Of a stretch of DNA of 64,000 bases, positions 41,607 to 52,013 are shown piece by piece. The position numbers and the translations under genes are program-made. The first letter of the stretch is position 1; every line of letters starts with the position of its first letter. The notes beneath the pieces were generated by a model. That model did no database searches. It had not been told where the DNA came from and worked only from the letters and a program-made list of their open reading frames with translations. This DNA is from Prorocentrum cordatum (taxonomy: Eukaryota > Sar > Dinophyceae > Prorocentrales > Prorocentraceae), in assembly GCA_963575745.1 (NCBI GenBank), contig CAUYUJ010018298.1, forward strand, positions 44,740-108,739. The letters run 5' to 3'.

Positions 41607-42370
41607 GCTTCTCTGGGGCCCCTTGAGGGCCCCTCGGGAGCCTTAAGGTCCGTTTGGGAGGCCTTTGGTGTTCTGTAGGGGGACCTCTGGGAGGCCCCTT
41701 GGAGATCTCTTGGGCCTCTCGGTGGCGTCTTGGGGACCTCTGGGGGCCTCTTTGGGGCCTCTTGATAGCATGTTGGAAGTCTTGCATACGCTCGTCCACA
41801 CGCCACGTACCAGCACTCTTCCTGCCCTTCCTCTGGCCTCAACGGGCCAGCTCAGGGGCGCGCTCATCCCCCAGTGGGCGTGACAGACCAGACAGACGAC
41901 AAGACAGACAGACAGCAAGGACCGACAGGCCGACGACGACAGACGCGCCCACACCAGCGACAGGCAACCGCGGCCCCCAGGCAGGGCAGCGCGCCTTGAG
42001 CACAGACTCCCTTCTTTCCCAAGGCGCAAAAAGAGGGGTTCCCCCAGAGGCCAGGAGTGGAAAAGGGGATGCCGCACCGCTCGTTCGTCAGATTTTCTTG
42101 CCCTTCAAACCTGCGGCTTGCAAGCGAAGAAACAAAAGGCTCCCAAGCCAGTAGGTCAAAATATGTCAAAGCCCCAAGGCAAATAAAACCAACGCTTTCT
42201 GCTCTCGTGGTCCTCTTGGGCGTCCTCTTGGGGCCCTATTGGGCCGCCTGGGGTGCCTCTCGAGCCAACTTGAGGCCATCTTGGGCCATCCTCGGGCCCC
42301 CTTGGCGCGTCTGAAGGCCTTGTTGGGCCGTCCTGGGGCCGCCTTGGAGGCCTTCTGGCCGTCTTGAACC
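41607..42370 (+). repeat. Two short TCTTGGGCC-type arrays with spacer
   Basis: Arrays at 41,607-41,775 and 42,205-42,370 with units such as GGGGCCTCTTGG, related to the 36-37 kb array. The 430 bases between them have (CAGACAGA)-like repeats at 41,885-41,945 and no recognised gene. Confidence 0.7.
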
Positions 42371-43519
42371 CGTCGCTGCTCGTCGACGACGTAGTGATGC
42401 AGGCTGAGTCGGTCGCCACGGGGTTTGGCCCGCCGCTGACGGCGAACGGCTCAGACGGATCTCCGCAGGATGATCCGACTCCTAGTGCCCAGGCCAAGCA
42501 GGGTGACGGAGCGGGGGCGAGTACAACACCTGGGGATCACGCGGAGCGCCACAACAACAGCAGACGCCAGAAGACGAGACGGCTCAGGCGCAGAGGCTCG
42601 AGGCAGGATCGGCAGCAACAATGGGCGACTCTGACGTGAATGCGGCAACCCAGCCAGTCCGTGATGCCCACATTCCTGCACCTGGTCACTCTGCTGGGGC
42701 CCCACACGACGAAGACGCGAAGCCGGCGTACCAGGACACCTCGGTCGACTTTCAGGGTTCCGATACTAGGTACCGCCAATGAGTCCCGAGCTGCCAATAG
42801 ACAGTGACCCTTCCGCGCCCGCAGACGTCACCGAGGAGGGATCCTGCGGGAAGGCTCCAGCTCGCACGGTCACCGGTCACAACCAGCGCTACCGACAAAG
42901 CAAGCAGCAGCCACGACTCTGCTGACAAACGGAAGCCGCTGGAAACCCAGGCACCTGGAGACCACAACAAGCAGGGGGGTCGCGAGACAGGCCAGCCTGG
43001 GCCCCGGCAGTGGGCTACGGCAAGGGGCGCGACCGTCCGCCACGGAAACCCCGCGAGCAGGCCCAAGAAAGCGGGCCACGCACGCATAGTCCCGTAAGCA
43101 TCGGACGGGCTGACCACAGCTACAGCTGGAACGCGCGTGACAACGCACAGGCGCGCGGGTCCACCTGGTCAAACCGTTCGCAAAGCAGCCGCGCCAACGG
43201 GATGTGGCATCACGTTGAATGGCGCGACAGAGCCGCCAACCCACTCACGACGAGCGACCGTCGCGCCCCAGACGGTAGCCAAATGTACAAGACGCCCACG
43301 CACCTGGTGGAGGCGCAAGGCAAGCTCGAGAACGACCGCTACTTCATCAAGAGGATGCAGACTGAGCTCGGTGCCACCTTGAACGAGGTCCGGCACCAGT
43401 GGGCTGAGCGCCACGAAACTTCGCCTGGATTCGTTCCTAAGAATCCGTTAGAGCAGAGCTTGCGCACCTGCGAAGCTTTCCTGGACGCATGGAACTTCTG
43501 CAACTACGACGCCTACTAG
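42371..43519 (+). pseudogene. Unassigned disordered-protein remnant with a better-preserved C-terminus
   Basis: Frames are rich in Gln, Asp, Arg, Gly and Ser (SDGSPQDDPTPSAQAKQG; DKASSSHDSADKRKPLE), with breaks near 42,640, 42,780 and 43,080. The last frame (43,010-43,519) is cleaner: DRRAPDGSQMYKTPTHLV, EAQGKLENDRYFIKRMQT, ELGATLNEVRHQWAERH and LRTCEAFLDAWNFCNYDAY before TAG. The end looks like a folded helical region. It could be a retroelement ORF1 or gag-like gene or a host gene with introns. Not identified. Confidence 0.35.
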
Positions 43520-45788
43520 CGGAGTCAGCACCTGGAGCTCAACGCGAACTTCGCGCAGGCACGATGAGAGCACATGACAAGGGATCGAGGCGATTCCAGG
43601 CGACAAGGTAAGGGCCACGATCTTGCTGACACCTCTGACGCGAGTAACGGCAAACAGGGCAAGCGCAGCTCCGACCGGGTTGGTCACCTGCCATAAAAGA
43701 GGCTCCGCCCGTATGGCCCGCCTACAGACTTCCCTTGCGACGCAGCCCAGCATGCGGCAGGACTGGCTCACAGCCGGTGCTGGCCTTTCCTCCTCTCATC
43801 ACCTGCGCAACGCGTATCTGCAACGGTCCGCTGCTCCACCTCTTCTCCTGGCCTTGTGTTCTGGGGTCGCCCTTCTCTCTGCTCCACTTCTTCTCCACTT
43901 ATCCACGCTCGCCATTTCCACAGTCCACGTTTTCGCAGCGGTCATTTGTTCCTGGGGTTCGCCCCCGCCACCTCTTTCTTCCTTTATTGCATGTGCAGCG
44001 ATCAGCTGCCGCACCTGCAGTCAACCCTGATAGTGAGGATGGGGCAACTTGCCAAGGATTCCCTTGCATCCTTGCCACTTCGGTATTCGGCATCCTTCGG
44101 CATTCTGCTACGCTCCGCACGGGAAACGTCAACATGGCGTTCCAAGGCGCTTGCATCCTTACCGCGCATCCTTACCATCCTGGTCGAGTGCACTGTCTTC
44201 GCTCCTCGTTGCCTGTGCTTGCGACGATCAGTCGCCGTCCTCCCACTCTCGGCTACTCCCTGGGGCTACTGGCTGGCAGGCACCTCTCGTGATCCTGCCT
44301 CGCGCTGGCACGCCTGCTGGCGCCTGGTGCTGCGGGCTCCCGGCGGCTGGGGCCGCTGGCGCCCGCCCCGCTGCTACTCAGGGTGCCCGCTGCGCATAGG
44401 CGGCGGCCGCCGGCGGGTCTTGGCTCCCGGCGATGCACGCTGGGTCGCACTCCTGGCTGGTGACGTCTTATCAACTGCTGCAGCTGCTGCCAGGTCTGGG
44501 TTGCGGATGGCTTGCGCGCTGCAGCCTGCACTGGGCGGCGGCGCCCTCCCTGCTCCTCGTCGTCTTGATGGCCGCAAGGATTCATGGCGATGGTGTTCGG
44601 CAAGGGGGCGCTGCTGGTTAGTGGGGATCCTCCCCTGTCGCCGACTGTCGCTGAAGGCGCTGTTCGGCGAGGGTTCGCTGGTGATGCTCGAGTTCGTCTG
44701 CGGTCTCGGCTCTGGACCTCGGCGCGGGCATGACCTTGAGGGCGGCTGGCTGCTGGGCTGCCGGCCCGTCTGCCGCGCCGCCGCGCGGGTTGCCCGCTGC
44801 GGCGGCGCTGTGCTCGTCTTCCTGGCGCCGCGTGTTCGCTGTCGCCCTGGGGCGCCTCGTTCACGGCGTCGCCGTGCCGGCTACTGCAGCTGCCTCCGGG
44901 TCTCGGCGCGCGGGGCGTCCTGATGGCTGGTCGCGCTGCTCGTGGCTCTTCTCTCCAGCGCTGCGCTTGCCCCAGCCTGGGGGGCCTCCGACCTGCTCGC
45001 TGGATGGCGCGGAGCGGCCGCGGCCCGACCGACTACCGCCTCCTCCTTGCACAGCAGCTCCTCACCGCGCTGTCGCTGCCCGACTGCGCGTTCTACTACC
45101 TGGGGACCTGGAGGCCGTTTGTCTCCTCGGCGTCCGCTTGGACCACGCCCGTCTCTCGGTGTCGTTCACGCTGCTCCTTCGGGGTCGCCTGCTCGTTTCT
45201 CTATGTCCGTGAAGGCCGTCAGGCTTAAATGACTTCGAGTTCGACGTGCTTACCTGGAGAGTATGTTATGGACGCCAGTCTGCTCTCGCTGTTTTGGCTG
45301 CCGCATGATTGCTGGGTATTCGTGGCTGCTGGCCCTTCTTGGACACCTTCTTCGGCAAGTGCGTCCTGGAGGGGTCGAGCTGCCGACTTTCCATGTGCGT
45401 GGTCGCTCTCCCTCCTCCTCCTAACTTGCGTCCTAATTGGCACCTCGGTGGACGTGACCTCGGTGCTGATTTGTGTTGTCTCCCGCACGCGTTCTCGGCT
45501 GCGCTGAGTTCAGTTCCGCTCTGAGCCGGGTGCCGCTCGCCTCGCTGCTTGTTTGTTTCTTCCTTTGCTTCGGCACGGCCCGCCCTGGCTCGCACGGCGT
45601 TCGACTCGTCTTCGAGCGCCCGCGTGCCAAAAGTATGTGCCCATGAGAGCTGGAAGGGGAAACGGGACGAAGAGACAGGTGTTGGCAAACAGAGCGGGCA
45701 ACCAGGATGAACAGAGAATCTCTGGGAACACGGGGGGGCCTTGGAGGGCCTCTTCGGGCCATCCATGGGGCCCACGTGGGGGCGAGGG
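43520..45788. other. GC-rich spacer, no gene recognised
   Basis: Long frames on both strands (up to about 350 codons) are Leu/Arg/Ala/Cys-rich and overlap, as expected for GC-rich noncoding DNA. I found no motif, SL or repeat. Confidence 0.4.
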
Positions 45789-46585
45789 AGGGGGGAGAAG
45801 GGAGAGGAGGAGGAGGAGAAGGAGGAGGAGGAGGAGGAGGAGGAGGAGGAGGAGGGGGAGGAGGAAGGGGAGGAGGAGGAGGAGGAGGAGGAGGGAGGAG
45901 GAGGAGGAGGAGGCGGAGGCGGCGGCGGAGGAGGAGGAGGAGGCGGAGGAGGAGGAGGAGGAAGAAGAAGAAGACGACGACGAACACATAATAATAAGAA
46001 ACATAATACGAAGACAAAGCATACTAATACTACTCATATTAATATTACTAATACGAAGAAGAATAGTACGAACAATACTACTAACAATGAGAATAATACT
46101 AAGACTAATAACAACACCAATCATACTAAGACGAACAATACTGCTACTAGGAATAAGAATACGAAGAATACTAATACGAATACTACTACTAATAATACGA
46201 ATACGAATGAGAATTCTAATAAGAACAAGAAGAAACATAAGAAGAGGAGGAGGAGGATGAGGAGGAAAAGGGAGAGGAGGATGAGGCGGAGGAGGAGGAG
46301 GAGGAGGAAGAGGAGGAGGAGGAAAAGAGGAGGAGAGGAGGAGGAGAAGAGAGGAGGAGGAGGAGGAGGAGGAGGAGGAGGGGAGGAGGAGGGGGAGGAG
46401 NNNNNNNNNNNNNNNNNNNNNNNNNNNNNNNNNNNNNNNNNNNNNNNNNNNNNNNNNNNNNNNNNNNNNNNNNNNNNNNNNNNNNNNNNNNNNNNNNNNN
46501 ACCACGACGCCCAGGAAGAGGAGTAAAAGGGAGGGAAGACGATGAGGGCAAGGACGAGGACGAGGAGGCGGAGGAGGCGGAGGAG

Positions 46586-46617
<32 letters not shown>

Positions 46618-46660
46618 TGAGGAGGAGGAGGAGGATGGGAGGATGAGGGGGACAACGAGG
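45789..46660. repeat. Composite microsatellite: GGA, AAT/ACT/ACG, GGA, with gap
   Basis: (GGA)n at 45,789-45,966, a mixed AAT/ACT/AAG/ACG block at 45,967-46,240 and (GGA)n at 46,241-46,660, interrupted by 100 N. It has the same order as 4,192-6,410 at a smaller size. Confidence 0.95.
46401..46500. other. Assembly gap, 100 N
   Basis: Exactly 100 N, the conventional size for a gap of unknown length. It sits in the GGA array, so the array may be much longer. Confidence 0.99.
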
Positions 46661-46689
46661 ACGAGGACAGCGCCCTCAAATCGCCTCCC

Positions 46690-47345
46690 GGAGCCCTCTT
46701 GGGACTCGTTTGGGGGATTTTGGGGTCCTCTCAGGGCTCTCTTGTTGGTCTTGGGGCTCCTGGGGCTCTCTTGTGTGTGTGTGTGTTTTTGGGGCACAGG
46801 AGTGCCTCTTGGGGCGATCGTGGAGATCGATCAAGGGGGGGGGGTCGTAACGTTTGGTTCCCCTCGAAGTCACCCCTTGGGGCGCTCTTGGGGCGATCTT
46901 GGGCGCTCTTTGGGCCGTCTTGGGGCCTCTTGGGCCCATCTGCTCTCTTGGGCCATATCGGGGCAATCTTAAGGCCTCAAAAGTGCATCGGCAGCGAATA
47001 GGCGAGACGGCAACCACCACGGATTTTCCTAAGGTATTTGAAGGATTTGGGCTTTTTGGGGAGGCCTGAGGGGGCTCCGAAAAATATGTCGGGCCTCTTG
47101 GAGGTATGTCGGAAGTCATCTTGAGCCATCGTCGGCTATCTTGAGCCATTTTGGAGGTCATCTTGAAGCATCGGACGCCCTCTTGTAGCCATCTTGGGCC
47201 ATCTTGGGCGGTCTAACACAAAATCCCCCCTCGTCCAGGCCCAGGGAGGGGTGGGAGGTAAACCTTCCCGAAGGGAAGCGGGTCTTCGAGAGGAAAGAAA
47301 GAACTCGTCATAACACCTTAGCCCAAAGGGCTGGTGGGATTCCTA
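46690..47345 (+). repeat. TCTTGGGCC/ATCTTGAGCC array followed by shared tail
   Basis: Array at 46,690-46,990 and 47,085-47,215. The tail at 47,225-47,345 has CCCGAAGGGAAGCGG, TTCGAGAGGAAAG and GGTGGGATTC, matching the tail of the 35.4 kb array. Confidence 0.75.
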
Positions 47346-47922
47346 TACGCCCAAGATCATGAGGACCCCCTTCTTCGACGTTCCTTTTCTCGTGCTCCTT
47401 GCTGTCCTCCTTCGTCGTCCTCCTCCGCTGCTTCATTCCTCGTGCTCGTCCTCCTCCATCTTCTTCGCCTTGTCCTTGTCATTTTCTTCCTCCTCGCTGT
47501 CTTCTCGTTTTCCTCGCCGCCCTCCCCGTCATCCACGCTGTCATCCTCGTCATCCGCCGCCTTGTCTTCGCCATCGTCCTTCTCTTCTTCTCGAAGCTAC
47601 GAGCCCAATGGACACAATGGGCGGTTTCCGTTCTTGCCCGATCAGGTTCTGACACGCCCCAGCGTGCACAAGGCACGGTATCGGAGTAGGGTTCGCGCGG
47701 TGGGAGCAGAAAGAGCAGCAGCGGCTGGATGACCCTTCCTCATGATAGGAATTGCTACGTCGCGCTGTTCTTCTTGAAATCAACGTCTGGCTAGTGTTCA
47801 GATCAATGTCGGGATTTGTCACTACAAGTTTGCTTTGGCCGTTGGCGGTTGGCCTTCCGCTTTATTCAGGCATCATCCGCCTTCAAGGCTGTGTTATCCA
47901 CCAGTGTCCTTCCCCCCTTCGC
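47346..47922. other. Spacer with a TCC/CTCGTC-rich stretch
   Basis: Degenerate pyrimidine sequence at 47,400-47,590. No gene recognised. Confidence 0.4.
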
Positions 47923-48063
47923 ATGGCCAAGGAGGCCGTGACCGGAGCCGTCGCCGAGCAGGAGGAGTCCTTGGGGCAGAGCTCCAGGCGGCTGCTGTAC
48001 CAGCCCCAGACGCTGAAGTACTGGACCCTGGATGTCTATTACACGGCCAAGGATTTTCGGTGA
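47923..48063 (+). CDS. Possible first exon of an unidentified gene
   Basis: ATG at 47,923 opens 46 codons that look like real protein: MAKEAVTGAVAEQEESLG, SSRRLLYQPQTLKYWTL and DVYYTAKDFR. The stop TGA (48,061) coincides with a possible GT donor (TTTTCG-GTGAAT at about 48,059). Balanced composition and aromatic residues contrast with the flanks. The product is not recognised. Confidence 0.3.
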   Translation: MAKEAVTGAVAEQEESLGQSSRRLLYQPQTLKYWTLDVYYTAKDFR

Positions 48064-48119
48064 ATTGCGCAGGTTAGCAGGCGATTCCCTGAGATCCTGG
48101 CGTCGCATTTTTTTTTTGC

Positions 48120-48262
48120 ACCAGGTGCTTTCGCCAGGTTTCGGACCCAGGGACCATCACAGATCGATCCGGCTCGGGAAAAACAAGAGAAAGACGGGGT
48201 CTAGGGCTCCGGCTGTGATTTCTGACAATGTCTTAATTTTTCCGCGACGTATTCTCAGGGTT
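48120..48262 (+). repeat. Dispersed repeat 2, copy 2
   Basis: Same ordered blocks as 16,190-16,320: GATCGATCCGGCTCGGG near 48,160, then AGGGCTC, GTGAT, ACAATG, AATTTTTCCGCGACG and CTCAGGG. Confidence 0.65.
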
Positions 48263-48875
48263 TCTCCCCTACACTCCCCGAGCTTCCTCCCCAAATCAGG
48301 CAGCTCTGGCAAGAGGGGGAACTCGGGGATATACCCCCGAGGGTGCTATTCGTGCGCGCGACTATCGAGAGTGGACGTCCCCCCCTCCTCAATCGTACAT
48401 CGGCCCCAAACTTTCAGTCCAGTCGAACACCCCACAAAATCGGGGATTTTGGGTCGCCGTGCCTCCGTTATAGGTCTCCCAGAGTTATGTTTTTTCCCGA
48501 GCGGCGTTCAACTTAGAGGGTTCTCGTGAGGCAAAATGACCAAACAGAAACAAAGGGGGACGCGGAGAGGTTGGAAACCTGGCTCCTGAATCGCCGTTCC
48601 GCTTGAGACTCCCTCACAACTTATTCTAGACCACACGGAAGAGTGACCCTTCGCTGGAGTGCTCTTTGGTGCGGGCTCATTGAGGTCCCTTCGATCGCCG
48701 AGCGCGATGCGATAGCGGCTGCTTGCGCGCTTGGATTTGGCCACATTGCGCCTGTTAGTCCGCGCACCACATGTCACTCTTGCCCAGGGTCGCTCGTGCG
48801 TGTAGCCGATATTCAGGAAGGGTGCTCTCGCCGCAGTATGTTTGGCCCGGACGGCGACGATTTCTTGTAAAGGAT
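48263..48875. other. Spacer, no gene recognised
   Basis: No domain, repeat or RNA gene recognised. Confidence 0.35.
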
Positions 48876-49312
48876 ACACCACGGTGCACGTGGCCGTGCT
48901 TTGACCCCTGCCACGCGGCCACGATCCCAGGTTGAAGACACACTGCGCTGCACATGGCCGTGGTCTCACACGTGTCACACCACACGGCCACGGTCCCAAG
49001 GAGCAGGAAGAGGCGGAGGCGGAGGAGGAGGAGGAGGAGGAGGAGGAGTTGGAGACAGGATGGAGGAAGAGGAGGAAACAGGAGGGAGGAGGACGAGTAG
49101 GAGACAGGAAGCAGGGGGGGGAGGAGGATGATGATGATGAGGAGGAGGAGGAGGCGCACCCCTGTCACACGGCCACCATCCTTTTCAAAACACATTCATT
49201 ACAGTGAACATGACTGTGCTCTCACCGCTGCCATACGGCCACGATCCCGATTCAAACATACACAACGGTGCACATGGTCGTGCTCTCACCCTTGTCACCC
49301 CCAGTGGAACCC
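48876..49312 (+). repeat. 62-66-bp tandem repeat split by a GGA array
   Basis: Units contain GGTGCACATGGCCGTGCTC, CACCCCTGTCACACGGCCAC and GATCCCAGTTCAAACACAC. Two copies lie at 48,876-49,005 and about three at 49,154-49,312. A 145-base (GGA)n array with GATGAT (49,008-49,153) separates them. Confidence 0.85.
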
Positions 49313-49470
49313 CGAGGAATGCACAGTATTGCACGTTTTCGCTGGCCGACCTCGTGCTCCTCGGCCCACCTTTTCACCTCTGCTGCCATGATGGTGTTTT
49401 GGCATTACTTGTTTGCTTTTGATACGGGCCGACCAGAGGGAGGAGGGCTCTCAGATCTGGCGTCGCGAAC

Positions 49471-49960
49471 GCAATGCAAAGCAACGCAAAGCAATGCAAA
49501 CCAATGCAAAGCAATGCAAAGCAACGCAGAGCAATGTAGAGCAATGCGAAGCAATGGAAAGCAAAAGGAATTCAATGCAGGGCAGATCGAAACAATGCAG
49601 AGCAATGCAAAACAATGCAAACCACTGCAGAGCAATGCAAAGCAATGGAAAGCAATGCCATGTGAGGCGAAGCAGTGAAACGCAATGCAACGCAATGCAG
49701 AGCAATGCAAAGCGATGCAACGCGGTTGCAATGCAATGCGAAGCAATGCGACTACGATGCAATGTGAATGCAAGGCGATGCAACGCGACTGTAACGCAAT
49801 GCGATTGCAATGCAATGCAACAGGCGGCGACGGGCGGCGGCGGCGACAAGCGCGGCGATCGACACCAAAGCGCAGAAGCAACGGCGACGGACGGGCGGCG
49901 ACGGGCGGCGACGGCGACAACAATCTGGTCGGAGCGACACCGAGGCTCAATTCCTTCTAG
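49471..49960 (+). repeat. GCAATGCAAA decamer array with GC-rich GGCGACGGG tail
   Basis: Bases 49,471-49,822 are about 35 units of 10 bases, GCAATGCAAA/GCAATGCAGA. The tail (49,823-49,960) has GGCGACGGGCGGCG and GGCGACGGCGACAACA, ending CGAGGCTCAATTCCTTC. Same design as 27,885-28,520. Confidence 0.9.
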
Positions 49961-50430
49961 ATCGAGTAGGAACACTGAGTGCAAACATTGTTTGGAGAGT
50001 AAGAATGAATTTCACCCATAGCGCTCACCTCCAGTTCATACTGCATGGCTTACACGACACAGCTGACACCAAGTATATTACACAGCATAGTGTTCACCTC
50101 CGTACCTCGCATAAGATACCTTACGCAATGTAGTTTTCACCACAAAGCATGCACCGCACAGCTTACACTTCAACAGTTGAATCTCATACAGATTTTGGTC
50201 CACGCTGTCAGCGAATTTCGTTGTTGTTAGTTGATGCTTGTTTGTTGGTCCGTTTTTTTCAGACCGCGGCCCCAGAGCTCCCGACCGCTTCTCCAGGGAT
50301 AGCTTTGTGCCCTAGATATATTTCTGGTGGCCCCGGGGCCCGAACACAGCCCTGGATGCCGACATTAAGGGAAACCGCCGCGATTGAACGAAGTAGATCG
50401 TCGGAGGTCTGGGTGGGCGGCCGTGGTCCT
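49961..50430. other. Spacer with weak CACAGCTTACAC-type repeats
   Basis: At 50,020-50,170 motifs such as TTCACC and ACAGCTTACAC recur. No gene recognised. Confidence 0.35.
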
Positions 50431-50435
50431 CGATC

Positions 50436-50582
50436 TTCCGTCCCGCGGTGGGGAAAGCGACTGCGGGCGAGGACGAGGGCGGCAGTGTGTTCACCGAGGA
50501 CGCCATGGCTGAGATCAGGCGGTTCGAGCGGAGCATGTTCGAGTTTGCGGGGCGCTCGGGGCCAGCCGAACCCACGGCCAGG
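50436..50582 (+). CDS. Possible exon of an unidentified gene
   Basis: An open frame reads FRPAVGKATAGEDEGGS, VFTEDAMAEIRRFERSMF and EFAGRSGPAEPTAR, ending at CCAGG-GTGAGG, a plausible donor site. An amphipathic helix around AEIRRFERSMFEF suggests coding. The upstream limit is uncertain and the product unknown. Confidence 0.25.
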
Positions 50583-50702
50583 GTGAGGTCTGGCCTCGTG
50601 TAGCCGCTTCCCTCTCCTCAAGCCCCGCTGTTGCTGTTGGTCCTCATTATCCTTCTCCTCTTCTCTCCCCTCTCCTCCCCCTTCCTCCCCTCCTCCTCCT
50701 TC
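50583..50702. repeat. Degenerate TCC/CTT pyrimidine tract
   Basis: Becomes steadily more pyrimidine-rich and runs straight into the DinoSL at 50,703. In position and composition it would work as the polypyrimidine tract of a trans-splice acceptor. Confidence 0.75.
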
Positions 50703-50739
50703 ACCGTAGCCATTTTGGCTCAAGCCACTTTCGCTCAAG
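50703..50739 (+). other. Perfect DinoSL plus one truncated relic at the 5' end of element B
   Basis: Bases 50,703-50,724 match the 22-base spliced leader exactly (A, then CCGTAGCCATTTTGG, then CTCAAG). Bases 50,725-50,739 read CCACTTTCGCTCAAG, 12 of 15 identical to the SL without its first seven bases. A full SL followed by a truncated older one is the signature of two rounds of trans-splicing and retroposition. Confidence 0.9.
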
Positions 50740-50870
50740 GTTTTGGTTTCCCAGCGGAAGCAAGTGGATACCGCTAGTCCGCGGCCATTGTTCAACTTCT
50801 TCATCGCTCCGCTGCGCGTGCCGCCCGGCCACGCAGCATCAAGTTTGACCTCTCCTGTCGCAGGTGTGAC

Positions 50871-52013
50871 ATGGCCAATGGCGGACGACCGCCTTCCAAT
50901 GGCTCTGCGGCTGCCGCCAGACGTGCCTGGGCACAGGCTTGGCACTGCCGATGGTGCGTACACCCCAAGACAGGCGAGAAGTGGTGGAATAAGGCTGAAT
51001 TGTTCTCGTGTTCGATGTGTTCGTGCACCAAGGGAGTCGCTTTCGGGGGCAACAAGGCGCCCGTGCTGCCCAGCACGCGCGCCAAGCAGCCGCCGCCCAA
51101 GCCCAAGGACACCGATCCCAAGAAGGAGCTCCGTGCCAAGGACCTGGAGATCATACGTCTCAAGGCCCAGCTCCAGGCAGCGGGTCCGGGCACCGCAGCC
51201 AGACAGGAGCCGCTGGTGTCGGAGCCAACCAACCTGGAGCAGAGGAGGCTGGGCGATATCGCGACCACCCTCAAAGCCTTCGGCTCCCTCGAGGACGCTG
51301 CCGTGGTGCGGGCCCGTGACGAGCTCGTACGTGAACGTGATGAACTCAAAGGTCGCACTGTTGCCAACAAGCCTTTATCGTCGCAGGTGCATCACTTCAC
51401 GACCCGCACCGACCAGTGCAAGCGCCAGCAGTCTGAGTTGAAAGACAAGCTGGCCAGCCAGCAGGCAGACAAGGAGAAGCTGGAGCTGCTCATTGGCGAG
51501 ACCGCTGCGGAGCTCGCCAAGCTGGAGCAAGATATCATCGACCTCGAGGCCCAGCGGGTACAAGTGGCGCTCAAAGCGCCCACGGTTGCAGCAGGCAGTT
51601 TCTCGCTCAAGACCATGGCGCCCGCTCTGGAGCTCCCAGTTGGCAGGTTTGGGGAGATGCTGCGCGAGCTGGGGGCGGACGCTACCCTCGCCGCCTCGGT
51701 CAGCTCGTGCTTCGAGGCGCTACGTGAGCAGCAGGCCAAGGCGACTGCGCAAGCCGCCGCCGCGTCCTCGTCCTTGGAGACGCCGCCCCCTGGTCAGCAG
51801 CCTGGGCAGGCATCTGAGGCTGAACGACAGGAGCAGCAGCAAGATGCAGCAGCTGCAGCCCCCATGAACACCGACGACATTGAGGAACTGCGCTCGTGCC
51901 TCACCGCAGTCGGGATTGAGCCGCCAGCAGAGGAGGCCGAGGTCCGTGAGAGAGTCAAGCGGGTGGCTGAGGCGGCCAGCGACTATGCCAAGAGGCGCAA
52001 AGTGGCAGCGTGA
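50871..52013 (+). CDS. ORF1 protein of element B (zinc motif plus coiled coil), intact
   Basis: 380 codons from the first ATG after the SL (131 bases downstream of the relic) to TGA at 52,011. Residues 15-60 carry RRAWAQAWHCRWCVHPKTG and ELFSCSMCSC, a C-x2-C...C-x2-C zinc motif matching element A's ORF1. Residues about 75-230 form Lys/Glu/Leu heptads (LEIIRLKAQLQ; QADKEKLELLIGETAAEL), probably an oligomerising coiled coil. A Gln/Ala/Pro-rich linker leads to a conserved C-terminus (EEAEVRERVKRVAEAASD, YAKRRKVAA) resembling the end of element C's ORF1. Likely role: binding and packaging element RNA. It is the best-preserved gene in the window, though expression is unproven. Confidence 0.85.
   Translation: MANGGRPPSNGSAAAARRAWAQAWHCRWCVHPKTGEKWWNKAELFSCSMCSCTKGVAFGGNKAPVLPSTRAKQPPPKPKDTDPKKELRAKDLEIIRLKAQLQAAGPGTAARQEPLVSEPTNLEQRRLGDIATTLKAFGSLEDAAVVRARDELVRERDELKGRTVANKPLSSQVHHFTTRTDQCKRQQSELKDKLASQQADKEKLELLIGETAAELAKLEQDIIDLEAQRVQVALKAPTVAAGSFSLKTMAPALELPVGRFGEMLRELGADATLAASVSSCFEALREQQAKATAQAAAASSSLETPPPGQQPGQASEAERQEQQQDAAAAAPMNTDDIEELRSCLTAVGIEPPAEEAEVRERVKRVAEAASDYAKRRKVAA

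Noticed and set aside
43856-44923. 355-codon frame as a host gene
   Set aside because: Leu/Arg/Cys-rich with competing frames of similar length on the other strand; no domain seen.
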